A program made the translations under genes and the position numbers. Source: Herbidospora sakaeratensis (lineage in GTDB: Bacteria > Actinomycetota > Actinomycetes > Streptosporangiales > Streptosporangiaceae). From it: 41,000 nucleotides of DNA. Positions 1 through 8,341 of this stretch are shown piece after piece (position 1 is the stretch's first letter; every line of letters begins with the position of its first letter). The stretch is taken from the NCBI RefSeq assembly GCF_001570525.1, contig NZ_BBXC01000018.1, positions 1 to 41,000 of the forward strand, in the 5' to 3' direction. The notes under the pieces were generated by a model. That model did not search any database. It was not told the origin of the DNA and saw only the letters and a program-made list of their open reading frames with translations.

Positions 1-1
1 C

Positions 2-361
2 GCCGAGGCCGCCCGCGACCTGCTGGGCGGCGGCGAGCCGCGCGCCGACGCGCCGCCGTGGTGGGGCCGGCCGCCGGGCCTGCCGCTCGCCTCGCTGCGC
101 TGCCGGGTGGCGCCCCACGTGCCCGAGGGCGTGTCGGTACGCGGCTCGCTCGCCACCGGCGTCTACCTCGCCTCCGGCGCGACCGATCTCGACGCGTGGC
201 GGTCGCGGCTGCCCGCCGACGCCCGTCTGGTGGGCCTGGCCGGCCGGTTCACCGGCGACCGGTGGGGCCCGATCCCGTCGCTGCCGCTGATGCGGCGGGT
301 CAAGGAGCGGTTCGACCCCGAGCGGCGCATGTCGCCGGGACGGCTCGCGGGAGGAGTGTGA
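2..361 (+). CDS. glcE: Glycolate oxidase FAD-binding subunit GlcE, C-terminal part (5' end outside window)
   Basis: About 119 residues are visible in the frame that is open from base 2; the start lies upstream of the window. The C-terminus ends in FDPERRMSPGRLAGG, which fits the usual ending of FAD-dependent glycolate/lactate dehydrogenases of the GlcD/GlcE type (FDP..R.NPGR). GlcE with GlcD and GlcF oxidises glycolate to glyoxylate at the membrane. The stop TGA is followed after one base by the ATG of glcF, so the two are translationally linked. The short visible part alone could also fit GlcD or another FAD oxidase; the abutting iron-sulfur subunit favours GlcE. Confidence 0.75.
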   Translation, partial: AEAARDLLGGGEPRADAPPWWGRPPGLPLASLRCRVAPHVPEGVSVRGSLATGVYLASGATDLDAWRSRLPADARLVGLAGRFTGDRWGPIPSLPLMRRVKERFDPERRMSPGRLAGGV

Positions 362-362
362 C

Positions 363-1589
363 ATGGACCCGGAGCTGATCAAAGACTGTGTGCACTGCGG
401 CTTCTGCCTGCCGACGTGCCCGACCTACCTGTTGTGGGGCGAGGAGATGGACTCGCCGCGCGGCCGCATCCACCTGATGTCCCAGCACAACGAGGGCGTC
501 CCGATGTCGCCCGAGATGGCCGGCCACTTCGACGCGTGCCTGGGCTGCATGGCGTGCGTGACGGCCTGCCCTTCGGGGGTCCAGTACGACCGGCTCATCG
601 AGCACACCCGCCCGGTCGTCGAGCGGGAGCACACCCGGGCGCCGCGCGACCGGGCGGTCCGGGCGCTGGTGTTCGCCCTGTTCCCCTATCCGCGGCGGCT
701 GCGGCTGGTCAAGCCGTTCACCCGGCTCAACCGGCGGCTGGCGCCGTTCCTGGAGCGGGTGCACCCGACGCTCGGGGCGCTGGCCGAGCTCACCCCGCCC
801 CGTTCGCGGGTGAAGCCGCTGCCGGCGCTCGTCCGGGCCCGGGGGCGGCGGCGGGCCCGGGTCGGGCTGCTGACCGGCTGCGTGCAGGGGGCCTTCTTCC
901 CCGACGTGAACCGGGCGACCGCCCGGGTGCTCGCCCTCGAAGGCTGCGACGTGGTCATTCCCCGGGGTCAGGGGTGTTGCGGGGCGCTCTCCCTGCATTC
1001 GGGGTACGACGCCCACCGGTTCGCCAAGAAGACGATCGAGACCTTCGAGAAGGCCGGCGTCGACACCGTCGTGGTGAACGCCGCCGGGTGCGGGTCGTCG
1101 ATGAAGGACTACGCCGACGTGCTGGCCGACGACCCCGGCTGGCACGAACGGGCCCTGCGGCTGAAGGTGCGCGACCTGGCCGAATACCTGGTCGAGCTGG
1201 GCCCGGTCGCCGAACGCCACCCGCTCCCGATGACCGTGGCCTACCACGACGCCTGCCACCTCGCCCACGCCCAGGGGGTGCGCGCCCAGCCGCGTGAGCT
1301 GCTCGGCGAGATCCCCGACCTGAAGGTGCGCGAGATCGCCGAGTCGGCCATCTGCTGCGGGTCGGCCGGCACCTACAACCTCTTCCAGCCCGAGCCCGCG
1401 CGCGAGCTGGGCGAACGCAAGGCGGCCCGGGTCGAGGAGACCGGCGCCGACCTGCTGGTCTCCGCCAACCCCGGGTGCACCATGCAGATCACGGCCGCCC
1501 TGCGGCGGCTCGGGCGTCCGCCCATCCCGGTCGCGCACACCGCCCAGGTCCTCGACGCCTCCCTGCGGGGGCTGGGGACGGTGCGGTGA
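363..1589 (+). CDS. glcF: Glycolate oxidase iron-sulfur subunit GlcF
   Basis: A 408-residue protein with two N-terminal 4Fe-4S ferredoxin motifs, CVHCGFCLPTCP (Cys9, 12, 15, 19) and CLGCMACVTACP (Cys59, 62, 65, 69). Two cysteine-rich CCG domains follow, with GQGCCGALSLHSG near residue 200 and AICCGSAGTYN near residue 324. This is the full domain order of GlcF and of the related LutA/GlpC proteins. The subunit passes electrons from the FAD subunits to the quinone pool. The ATG follows the glcE stop by one base, and its own TGA overlaps the GTG of the IclR gene, so the three form one operon. Length matches the family. Confidence 0.9.
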   Translation: MDPELIKDCVHCGFCLPTCPTYLLWGEEMDSPRGRIHLMSQHNEGVPMSPEMAGHFDACLGCMACVTACPSGVQYDRLIEHTRPVVEREHTRAPRDRAVRALVFALFPYPRRLRLVKPFTRLNRRLAPFLERVHPTLGALAELTPPRSRVKPLPALVRARGRRRARVGLLTGCVQGAFFPDVNRATARVLALEGCDVVIPRGQGCCGALSLHSGYDAHRFAKKTIETFEKAGVDTVVVNAAGCGSSMKDYADVLADDPGWHERALRLKVRDLAEYLVELGPVAERHPLPMTVAYHDACHLAHAQGVRAQPRELLGEIPDLKVREIAESAICCGSAGTYNLFQPEPARELGERKAARVEETGADLLVSANPGCTMQITAALRRLGRPPIPVAHTAQVLDASLRGLGTVR

Positions 1590-2329
1590 GCGTCCAGTCG
1601 GTCGAGCGCGCGCTCGACGTGCTCGAAGCCCTGGCCGACCACGGCGGCGAGGCGGGCCTGTCGGAGATCGCGGCCCGCACGGGCCTCCCCTACGGCACCA
1701 TCCACCGCCTGCTCCAGACCCTTCTCCTGCGCGGGTACGTCCGTCAGGAGTCCGACCGCCGGTACGCGCTCGGCGGGGCGCTCGTGCGGGTCGGCGGCGC
1801 GGCCGAACGGCTGGTGGGGTCGTGGGCCGAGCCCTATCTGACGAAGATGGTGGAGCTGTCGGGCGAGACGGCCAACATGGCCGTGCTCGAAGGCGACTTC
1901 GTGGTGTACGTCGCCCAGGTCCCCTCCCCCCGGCGGCTGCGCATGTTCGCCGAGGTGGGCCGCCGGGTGCTGCCCCACAGCACGGCCGTCGGCAAGGTCC
2001 TCCTGGCCGACCACCCGAACGCGGCGGCGGTGTTCGAACGCACCGGCCTCCCCCGGCGGACCGAGCAGACCATCACCACCGTCGGGGCCATGATGACCGA
2101 GTTGTCGGCGGTGGCCGCCCGGGGCTACGCGATGGACCTCGGCGAGGAGGAGTCGGGCGTGCACTGCCTGGCCGTGCCGGTCGCCGACGGCGCCCGCGTG
2201 GTGGCCGCCATGTCGGTGTCGGGCCCCGCCGAGCGCATCTCCGCCCTCGACCGCGACGAACTGGCCCGGGGCCTGCGCAAGATCGCCGACGACTTCGGCG
2301 CGGAGGTCTTCGGCGCCCGGCCCGGGTGA
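1586..2329 (+). CDS. IclR-family transcriptional regulator
   Basis: A 247-residue protein with an N-terminal winged helix-turn-helix (SVERALDVLEAL, then SEIAARTGLPYGTIHRLLQT near residues 25-50) and a C-terminal IclR effector domain (TAVGKVLLA, then EEEESGVHCLAVPV-like sequence GEEESGVHCLAVPV). The reading frame is open further upstream, but the GTG at 1586 is chosen because it overlaps the glcF stop and places the conserved start of IclR proteins at residue 3. IclR proteins often repress small organic-acid catabolism, so local control of the glycolate operon by glyoxylate or a similar ligand is a reasonable inference. The effector is not visible from sequence. Confidence 0.88.
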   Translation: MSVQSVERALDVLEALADHGGEAGLSEIAARTGLPYGTIHRLLQTLLLRGYVRQESDRRYALGGALVRVGGAAERLVGSWAEPYLTKMVELSGETANMAVLEGDFVVYVAQVPSPRRLRMFAEVGRRVLPHSTAVGKVLLADHPNAAAVFERTGLPRRTEQTITTVGAMMTELSAVAARGYAMDLGEEESGVHCLAVPVADGARVVAAMSVSGPAERISALDRDELARGLRKIADDFGAEVFGARPG

Positions 2330-2359
2330 GAGTGCCGGGTGAGAGTGCCGGGTGAGAGT
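2321..2359. repeat. Three tandem copies of a 13-bp unit
   Basis: The unit GCCGGGTGAGAGT (first copy begins C instead of G) occurs three times head to tail, starting inside the last codons of the IclR gene and running past its stop. Each copy contains TGA, so the stop codon itself is repeated. It looks like a small slippage expansion just before the DUF2277 gene. Confidence 0.85.
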
Positions 2360-2386
2360 GTCGGGGGGCGGGGCTAGGTTGAGGGC

Positions 2387-2602
2387 ATGTGCCGAAGCAT
2401 CAAGACCCTGCGCCCGCCGTTCACCGACGACGTGACCGAGAACGACGTCGAGGCCGCGGCGCTCCAGTACGTCCGCAAGATCAGCGGCTTCCGCGCTCCC
2501 GCCGCCCACAACGCGGCGGCCTTCAACGACGCGGTCGCCGAGATCACCGCCGCGAGCGTCAAACTGCTCGCCGCGCTGGAGGTCCGGGGCGCGAAGGCGT
2601 GA
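2387..2602 (+). CDS. DUF2277 family protein
   Basis: A 71-residue protein starting MCRSIKTLRPPF, the hallmark N-terminus of DUF2277 proteins (MCRNIK.LRPP...T..DI..AA.QYVRK.SG). The helical remainder VEAAALQYVRKISGFRAPA fits the same family, whose function is unknown. GAGG lies just before the ATG. The stop TGA is directly followed by TCA, the stop of the convergent HNH gene, so the two genes end back to back in TGATCA with no spacer. Confidence 0.88.
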   Translation: MCRSIKTLRPPFTDDVTENDVEAAALQYVRKISGFRAPAAHNAAAFNDAVAEITAASVKLLAALEVRGAKA

Positions 2603-3343
2603 TCAGGCGCACTGCGTCAGCATGATGTCCTTGTCGGCCGTGGTGACCGGCAGGTCATACTTGAGCGCCACCTGGGCGAACCTGACGACGTAGGAGCACC
2701 GGATCTTCCGCACCGGCGGCAACCACGACGCCGGCCCGGAGTCGCTCTTCGAGGAGTTGGTCGACCCGTCGACCGGCAGCAGGTTCAGCGGATCGTTGGC
2801 CAGCCGCTTGCGCTCGGCCTCGCTCCACCGCGACGACCCCATCTGCCAGCTGTACGACAACGGGATCACGTGGTCGATCTGCACCTCGGAGGCGTCCTCC
2901 TTGCGCCAGTCGATGGTCTTCCCCGTGTACGGGTCGTCGAGCGTCATCGACACGACCACGCAGTCGGAGCCGCTGCGGAACTCGACGTCCTCGCCGTCGC
3001 GCTGGAGCAGGTCGTTGCGGGTGTCGCAGCCGTTGCGGGCGAGCGGGATGTCGTCGGCGTTGTCGGCCCAGGCGTAGCCGAAGTCGTCCCGGTCGTAGCC
3101 GGTCTTCGGGCCGCGCCCTTTGGTGTCGACCTTCTCGATGAGCTCCCGGGCCTCCTTGCGATCGGCCTCGGAGCTGATGGCCGACAGACCGGGCTTGGTG
3201 CCCTCGGGGTTGTCGAGCGGGTTGGTGCCCGACGACGACCCGCCCCCCTGGGAATCCCCGGGCGGCGCGGCCGCCTCGATCGCACCGCAACCCGACACGA
3301 GTAATCCCGCCAGCACGAACCCGGCGCCCAGTCTGCGCAGCAC
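2603..3343 (-). CDS. Lipid-anchored HNH endonuclease-family protein (DUF1524/GmrSD C-terminal type)
   Basis: A 246-residue protein from the GTG at 3343, preceded on its strand by GGGGGTGGG. The N-terminus is a lipoprotein signal (RRLGAGFVLAGLLVSGC, lipobox Cys19), followed by a Gly/Ser/Pro linker and a nuclease domain: DRDDFGYAW, then EVQIDHVIPLSYSWQMG, then ANDPLNLLPVDGSTNSSKSD and a C-terminal CSYV. The DHV...NLLPVD..TN..K pattern is the His-metal core of HNH nucleases related to the GmrSD C-terminus (DUF1524). Such secreted forms are common in actinomycetes and are thought to cut extracellular DNA. The upstream start at 3421 is less likely because it would bury the signal sequence. It converges exactly with DUF2277. 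Confidence 0.85.
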   Translation of the reverse strand: MLRRLGAGFVLAGLLVSGCGAIEAAAPPGDSQGGGSSSGTNPLDNPEGTKPGLSAISSEADRKEARELIEKVDTKGRGPKTGYDRDDFGYAWADNADDIPLARNGCDTRNDLLQRDGEDVEFRSGSDCVVVSMTLDDPYTGKTIDWRKEDASEVQIDHVIPLSYSWQMGSSRWSEAERKRLANDPLNLLPVDGSTNSSKSDSGPASWLPPVRKIRCSYVVRFAQVALKYDLPVTTADKDIMLTQCA

Positions 3344-3579
3344 CGCCCACCCCCAGGTCAAGAAATCGCAAGCCCAGGTATAGCAAATGCCCAAATTTCG
3401 CGCTTTAACAGGCCAGAACACAACGTTGGCTGGCTACGGGAAGGCGATCAGGCGTCGCTCCATCCCGGGCGACAAGCGACTCGGCCATCCAGCACCCACA
3501 GCAGGCGGCGTCCCGCCGCCCAAAGACAGGAAGCCCGTGCGGATCGCCATCAGGCCAAGCGCGGAGGCGGGGACGGCTG

Positions 3580-4350
3580 TCAGGTGATCAAGATCCCGCC
3601 GTCCACCGGGAGCACGGCGCCGGTCACGTAGGAGCCCGCGTCGGAGGCCAGGAAGACGGCCGCGCAGACCAGTTCCTCCGCCTCGCCCACCCGTCCCGCC
3701 GGAACCCGCAGGGCCAGGGTCTTCTCCAGGTAGCCCTCGGGATACTGCGAGGTCATCTCCGAGGCGAAGAAGCCCGGTTCGAGGCAGTTGACCCGGATGC
3801 CCCGCCGCCCCGTCCACTGCTGGGCCAGGTCGCGGGTCAGGCCGGTCAGGGCCGCTTTGGAGGCCGAGTAGGCCGCCTGGGGCAGGCCTCCGGTCGTCTC
3901 GCCCAGGATGCTGCCGATGTTCACGATCGAGGAGCCGGGCCTCATCACCCGGGCGCACGCCTGGGCCATCAGGAAGGCCCCGTGCAGGTTCACGTCGACG
4001 ACCGCGCGGAACTGCTCGGCCGACTCCTTGAGAGCGGGCACCGCGGTTCCGACGCCGGCGTTGTTGATCAGGATGTCGACGCCGCCCAATTCGGCGACCG
4101 CCGCGGAGACCAGGGCCGCGCAGTCGTCGGGTGAGGTGACGTCGGTGGCCACCGCGACGCAGCGGCGGCCGGTCGCTTCGACCAGCCGCCGGGTCTCCTC
4201 CAGGCGTTCGGCCCGACGTGCGCCGATGGCGACGTCGGCGCCGGCTTCGGCGAGGCCGCGGGCGAAGGCGACGCCCAGGCCCGACGAGGCTCCCGTGACG
4301 ACCGCGACTTTCCCGTCAAGACGAAAACGTTCGAGAATCACGGCCGCCAC
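3580..4350 (-). CDS. SDR-family NAD(P)-dependent oxidoreductase
   Basis: A 256-residue classical short-chain dehydrogenase: cofactor motif TGASSGLG near residue 19, NNAG near 95, catalytic Ser in NIGSILG, YSASK (Tyr-x-x-x-Lys) near 160, and a C-terminus ending VTGAVLPVDGG typical of FabG-like enzymes. The substrate cannot be read from sequence. A GTG start at 4350 is used; a second GTG three codons later is possible and neither has a clear ribosome site. It lies 16 bases downstream of the TPR gene on the same strand, so co-transcription is likely. The 236 bases between it and the HNH gene hold no gene that I can support. Confidence 0.85.
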   Translation of the reverse strand: MAAVILERFRLDGKVAVVTGASSGLGVAFARGLAEAGADVAIGARRAERLEETRRLVEATGRRCVAVATDVTSPDDCAALVSAAVAELGGVDILINNAGVGTAVPALKESAEQFRAVVDVNLHGAFLMAQACARVMRPGSSIVNIGSILGETTGGLPQAAYSASKAALTGLTRDLAQQWTGRRGIRVNCLEPGFFASEMTSQYPEGYLEKTLALRVPAGRVGEAEELVCAAVFLASDAGSYVTGAVLPVDGGILIT

Positions 4351-4366
4351 GATACAGAGCCACGTT

Positions 4367-6652
4367 CTAGAGGCCGTACTCCTTCACGATGTGCTCGTGG
4401 CGCTCGGCCTCGACACCGACCTCGCGGGCCAGGTCGAGCCAGGCCAGCGGGTGGACCCACGTCTCGGTCACGTCGTCGAGCACGGCGTCGAGCTCGGTCG
4501 CGCCGGCGTCCGGCGGGATCGCGATCCAGCCGAACACACCAGGGAGCTGCTCGCCGGTGCCGGGGTGGGTGACCGTGTAGTTCTTGTCGGAGTAGACCCA
4601 CATCGGCCAGCCGCGCTCGGCCATCAGCTCGTCGAACTCCGACCACTCCTCGTCGGTCGGGGCCGCGCCGTCGAAGAACCAGCTGGTGTAGCCGCCCGGA
4701 CGGAGCATCGTGACCCCGGCGAACGGGATGACGAAGTTCTCCTTCTCCTCTTCGGACTCGGGCACCGGCTCCAGCGGGCGCGGGTCGATGACCACGATGT
4801 CGCCGGCGTTGTACTCCATGCCGCGCGGCTGCGGGATGGCCAGCCGGGCGGTGGCGGGGCCGGTGCGGACCGCGAGGACCTCACGCTGGCTGCCGTCGGG
4901 CGCGGGGAGGATGGCGCGGATGAGGTGCCACTCCTCTTCGATCGGGCCTTCGGGCGACTGGATCGGCATGCCGAGCCGGTCCGCGCCCTTGCGGACGGTC
5001 ACCCAGTCTTCGGCGGCGGTGGCCAGCACGATCACGCGCCAGATGTCCTCTTCCTCGCCCTCGACGTCGCCGTCGATGATCGGGCGCAGGATCTCGGCGG
5101 CGCGCACGTTGTCGCCGAGCTGCTGCACCGCGCCCGACCACAGGCGCAGCGCCTCGAGGCCGGCGCCGCCCTTGGCGGCCTTCTCCGCCTCGTCGGCGGT
5201 CTCCTCCCAGCGCTCGCGGGCGCGGTGGAGGCGGGCCAGCGCCAGGTGGGAGGCGGGCGCCTTGAGACGGGCCGCGAGGTCGTGGACGCGTTCGTCCTGC
5301 CCCGCCTCGATGAGGAGGCCGGTCAGGTAGGCGATGTCTTCGGTGTCGGCCTTCGCCGGGTCACCCTGGACGGCCGCCATCTGCCAGTAGACGTCGGCGC
5401 CGGTGGGCGCGTAACCCAGGAAGCCGAGCGTGGTCGTGTGGCGGCGGGTCGCCTCGAGGTCTTTGCCCGACAGGGGCCAGAGCCAGCCCACCCAGCGCTC
5501 GGGGTCGGCGGTGCGGCCGTCGGCGGCGTCGAAGTAGGCGACCAGTTCGCCCTCGGGGCCGGGCGCGGGCAGCTCGACGGCGGCGTCGCACTCGGCGCGC
5601 AGCGCGGCGATCCGCTCGGCGACGCCCTCGGCCGACTTCAGCTCGCGCGAGGCGGCCTCGGCCAGGTCGGCGAGCAGCCGGGCCTGCCAGACGCCCTGCC
5701 GCCGCAGCGCCAGCCGGGCGCCGGTGAACGCCAGGTCGACGCGGGCGCGCGGGGAGCCCATGGTCTCGAAGTAGCTCATCCACTGCCGGACGATCCGGCC
5801 GAGCTGCCAGGAGTTCTGGATGGCGTCCTGCTCCGACAGGCGGTGGACGACCTGCGCCCACTCGACCCAGTCGCGCGGGTGCTCGCCCACGACGTCGAGG
5901 TCGGGCAGCGACTCGACGGCGCGCTGGATCTCGCCGAGCTCGACCAGGATGCGGGAGTGCAGGATGCCCTCGCGGCGGGCCTTGGCCACCGGGTCGTCGG
6001 GCTTGAAGCCGCCGGCCGCCTCAAGCGCGGTGAGCGCGTCCTGCGCGCGGCCGGTGGTCAGCAGGGCCCGCGCCGACATGGCGGCCAGTTCCCACGAGGC
6101 CTCGCGGCCGGCGCCGCGCAGCCGCTCGACGGCGGCCTCGGCGTAGGCGACGGCCTCGGCGGGCTTGCCCGCGTCGAGCAGCGCCAGCACGTATTGGGTG
6201 GTGAGCCCCGAGAAGGCGAGCGAGTCGGGCCCCACGGTCTGCAGCGCGCGGCCCAGCGAGCCGAGCCGCTCGTCGGCGTAGCCCGGCCCGTCGGTGTTGG
6301 CCTGGGCCATCGCCAGCACCTCGACGGCGCCGGAGGCCGCCGGGCAGTCGGCGACGTCACCGCGCGCGGCGAAGCTGACCAGCTCGCGCGCGTCGTCGAT
6401 GGCCACGGAGCCGTTGGCGCGGTCGCCGACGCGGCCGATCAGGTGCCAGTAACGGGCGAACAGTTCGAGCCAGGGCTGCTCCATGCCCTCGGCCTGCTGC
6501 GCGATCGCCGGGGCCACGACGTCGAGCTGGCCGTAGCGGCCTTCGAGGGCCTGCGCGGGAACGTCGCCCAGCGCCATCGCCAGCCCGACATTTCCCGCTT
6601 CGTGCAGTTGCCGCTGGGTGCCGCCGACCCACGACCAGATGTCCACGTCCAT
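4367..6652 (-). CDS. Large TPR-like protein of unknown function
   Basis: A 761-residue protein with no signal peptide or membrane span. The first two thirds are alpha-helical tandem repeats that resemble tetratricopeptides (for example ALLDAGKPAEAVAYAEAAVERL and ALLTTGRAQDALTALEAAG, about residues 150-230, and LARLHRARERWEETADEAEKA near 480). The last 220 residues are different: a mixed region rich in Trp, Glu and Pro with GDIVVIDPRPLEPVPE, GYTSWFFDGAAPTDEEW and ERGWPMWVYSDKNYTVTHP, which I cannot assign to a family. It may act as a scaffold or in protein-protein interaction, but no function can be given. The ATG lacks a strong ribosome site. It sits between the SCO6745-like gene and an SDR on the same strand. 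Confidence 0.75.
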   Translation of the reverse strand: MDVDIWSWVGGTQRQLHEAGNVGLAMALGDVPAQALEGRYGQLDVVAPAIAQQAEGMEQPWLELFARYWHLIGRVGDRANGSVAIDDARELVSFAARGDVADCPAASGAVEVLAMAQANTDGPGYADERLGSLGRALQTVGPDSLAFSGLTTQYVLALLDAGKPAEAVAYAEAAVERLRGAGREASWELAAMSARALLTTGRAQDALTALEAAGGFKPDDPVAKARREGILHSRILVELGEIQRAVESLPDLDVVGEHPRDWVEWAQVVHRLSEQDAIQNSWQLGRIVRQWMSYFETMGSPRARVDLAFTGARLALRRQGVWQARLLADLAEAASRELKSAEGVAERIAALRAECDAAVELPAPGPEGELVAYFDAADGRTADPERWVGWLWPLSGKDLEATRRHTTTLGFLGYAPTGADVYWQMAAVQGDPAKADTEDIAYLTGLLIEAGQDERVHDLAARLKAPASHLALARLHRARERWEETADEAEKAAKGGAGLEALRLWSGAVQQLGDNVRAAEILRPIIDGDVEGEEEDIWRVIVLATAAEDWVTVRKGADRLGMPIQSPEGPIEEEWHLIRAILPAPDGSQREVLAVRTGPATARLAIPQPRGMEYNAGDIVVIDPRPLEPVPESEEEKENFVIPFAGVTMLRPGGYTSWFFDGAAPTDEEWSEFDELMAERGWPMWVYSDKNYTVTHPGTGEQLPGVFGWIAIPPDAGATELDAVLDDVTETWVHPLAWLDLAREVGVEAERHEHIVKEYGL

Positions 6653-6710
6653 GGGCAGCCAGTCTGCCAGGTCACCAGGGTTGCCCCAAACGCCCGCACG
6701 GCTGTGCGCA

Positions 6711-7445
6711 CTAATTCACGCTGACCTGTGCCGCGCGCAGCAGTTCGCCCAGCTCGGCCGCCTCACCGTCGGTGAGCACGTCATATGCGGGCGCGACCAG
6801 CGCGTCGGTCAGCTCTTCGGCGTGCGCGCGCTTCGCCAGGTCGTCGTCGGCGGGTACGGGATAGGGCTCCGGCCACGACAGAAACCTGGCGACCTCGGCA
6901 GTGCTCTGATAGCTGAGCGGCGCGCCCGACTCGTCGCTGCCGACGATCGTGGCCATGAGGAGGTCGAGCCGCGCGGCGGCGACCGCGACGGCGTGCATGC
7001 CGCCCCGGTGCTCCCGCGCCACCTGGAGGGCGTGGGCGGCCCGGCCCGGGTCGTCGTCCGGGAGCGGCAGCGCCCGCCAGCCGGCGAACAGCGGCGCGGC
7101 GGCCGCGGAGGCCGACGCGGTGGCCTTGGTGAGGAGGTCGGCGAGTCGTCCGGCACCCTCGAAATCGAGGTTGCGGCGGCCCCAGTCGGCGCACGCCCCG
7201 GCGAACAGGGACGCGGCCTTCTCGGCGGGCAACAACCGGCCGCCCTCCCACATGGCGCGGGCGAATCCGGGCTCGAAGAACGGCGCGGCGGCGAGCACCA
7301 CGTCGGGGTGGACCTCACCGAGGACGCCGCACCGGCCGCGGAAGTACATCTCCCACCGGCCGAGCCCGTGCTCGTCACAGAGGGCCTTGACCTCGCGGGA
7401 GATCATGAACCTGCCCCCGAGCGCGCCGATCGCCTTCTTGTACAT
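6711..7445 (-). CDS. SCO6745-like conserved actinobacterial protein
   Basis: A 244-residue protein starting MYKKAIGALGGRFM from the ATG at 7445, with an ideal AGGAGG nine bases upstream; the longer frame starting at 7496 is rejected for that reason. The stretch WEMYFRGRCGVLGEVHPDVVLAAAPFFEPGFARAMWE has the pattern Y..GR.G.LGEV...VV.A...FF, which I remember from the SCO6745-type family of actinomycetes (helical, unknown function, some members in biosynthetic clusters). The assignment rests on that motif alone. It lies 89 bases after dapF on the same strand. Confidence 0.65.
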   Translation of the reverse strand: MYKKAIGALGGRFMISREVKALCDEHGLGRWEMYFRGRCGVLGEVHPDVVLAAAPFFEPGFARAMWEGGRLLPAEKAASLFAGACADWGRRNLDFEGAGRLADLLTKATASASAAAAPLFAGWRALPLPDDDPGRAAHALQVAREHRGGMHAVAVAAARLDLLMATIVGSDESGAPLSYQSTAEVARFLSWPEPYPVPADDDLAKRAHAEELTDALVAPAYDVLTDGEAAELGELLRAAQVSVN

Positions 7446-7534
7446 GTGTCCGCCTCCTGGGTCTGCGCAGCGCACCCAGGATGGGAGACAGAACAATATT
7501 CGGCAACCCAGTGATCAGGTGGGGATTGCGCCTC

Positions 7535-8341
7535 TCAGCCGTGGTAGTCGCCGTCGGCGACCAGGTCGGCCGGGCCCGCCAGGTAGCTGGTCAGCCCGTC
7601 GAGGGTGATCGTCAGGGTGCCACCGAGCACGCGTACCGACCAGACCCCCTCGTCCTCCCCCGCCGCGTGGGCCGCCGCCACCGCCGTGGCCACCGCGCCG
7701 GTGCCGCAGGAGCGGGTCTCGCCGGAGCCGCGTTCGTAGACGCGCATCGAGACCGAGTGGTCGCCGATCGGGTTGATCAGCTCGATGTTGACGCCGTCGG
7801 GGAAGTCGTGGCGGTCGAAGGACGGCTGGGCCGACAGGTCGAGCTCGGTCACCGGGTCGGTGATCACGCAGGCCAGGTGGGGGTTGCCGACGTTGACCCG
7901 CAGGCCGCGGTACTCGCGGCCGTTCAGGACGGTCCGGCTCTCGCCCGAGACGACCGGCCTGCCCATGTCGACCCGCACGTCGCCGGAGGCGCCCAGGCGG
8001 ACCCGCCGGACCCCGGCGCGGGTCGCCACGCCGAACTCGCCCGGCTCGGCCAGACCGGAGTCGACCAGGTAGCGGGCGAACACGCGCACGCCGTTGCCGC
8101 ACATCTCGGCCAGGCTGCCGTCGGCGTTGCGGTAGTCCATGAACCACTCGGCGTCGGGGGCCTGGGACTCCACCTCGGGGACCAGCTTGGTCGGGACCAC
8201 GTGGAGCACCCCGTCGCCGCCGATTCCGGCCCTGCGGTCGCAGATCTTGGCGACGAGCGGCGCGGGGAGGTCGAGACGCCCCTCGGGGTCGGGAAGCAGG
8301 ACGAAATCGTTCTCGGTCCCATGACCCTTCACGAAGCGCAT
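7535..8341 (-). CDS. dapF: Diaminopimelate epimerase DapF
   Basis: A 268-residue enzyme that converts LL- to meso-diaminopimelate for lysine and peptidoglycan synthesis. It starts MRFVKGHGTENDF (family FxKxHGxGNDF) and carries both catalytic cysteines: Cys81 in EMCGNGVRVFARY and Cys212 in ERGSGETRSCGTGA. GNPHLACVI near residue 152 is also typical. The ATG lies 13 bases inside the 3' end of miaA, so the two are translationally coupled, the same pairing seen in other actinomycetes. Length fits the family (about 270-290). Confidence 0.96.
   Translation of the reverse strand: MRFVKGHGTENDFVLLPDPEGRLDLPAPLVAKICDRRAGIGGDGVLHVVPTKLVPEVESQAPDAEWFMDYRNADGSLAEMCGNGVRVFARYLVDSGLAEPGEFGVATRAGVRRVRLGASGDVRVDMGRPVVSGESRTVLNGREYRGLRVNVGNPHLACVITDPVTELDLSAQPSFDRHDFPDGVNIELINPIGDHSVSMRVYERGSGETRSCGTGAVATAVAAAHAAGEDEGVWSVRVLGGTLTITLDGLTSYLAGPADLVADGDYHG

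Noticed and set aside
3908-6724. 938-residue plus-strand frame over the SDR and TPR genes
   Set aside because: Both minus-strand genes are better supported; the frame has no motifs and is of shadow composition.
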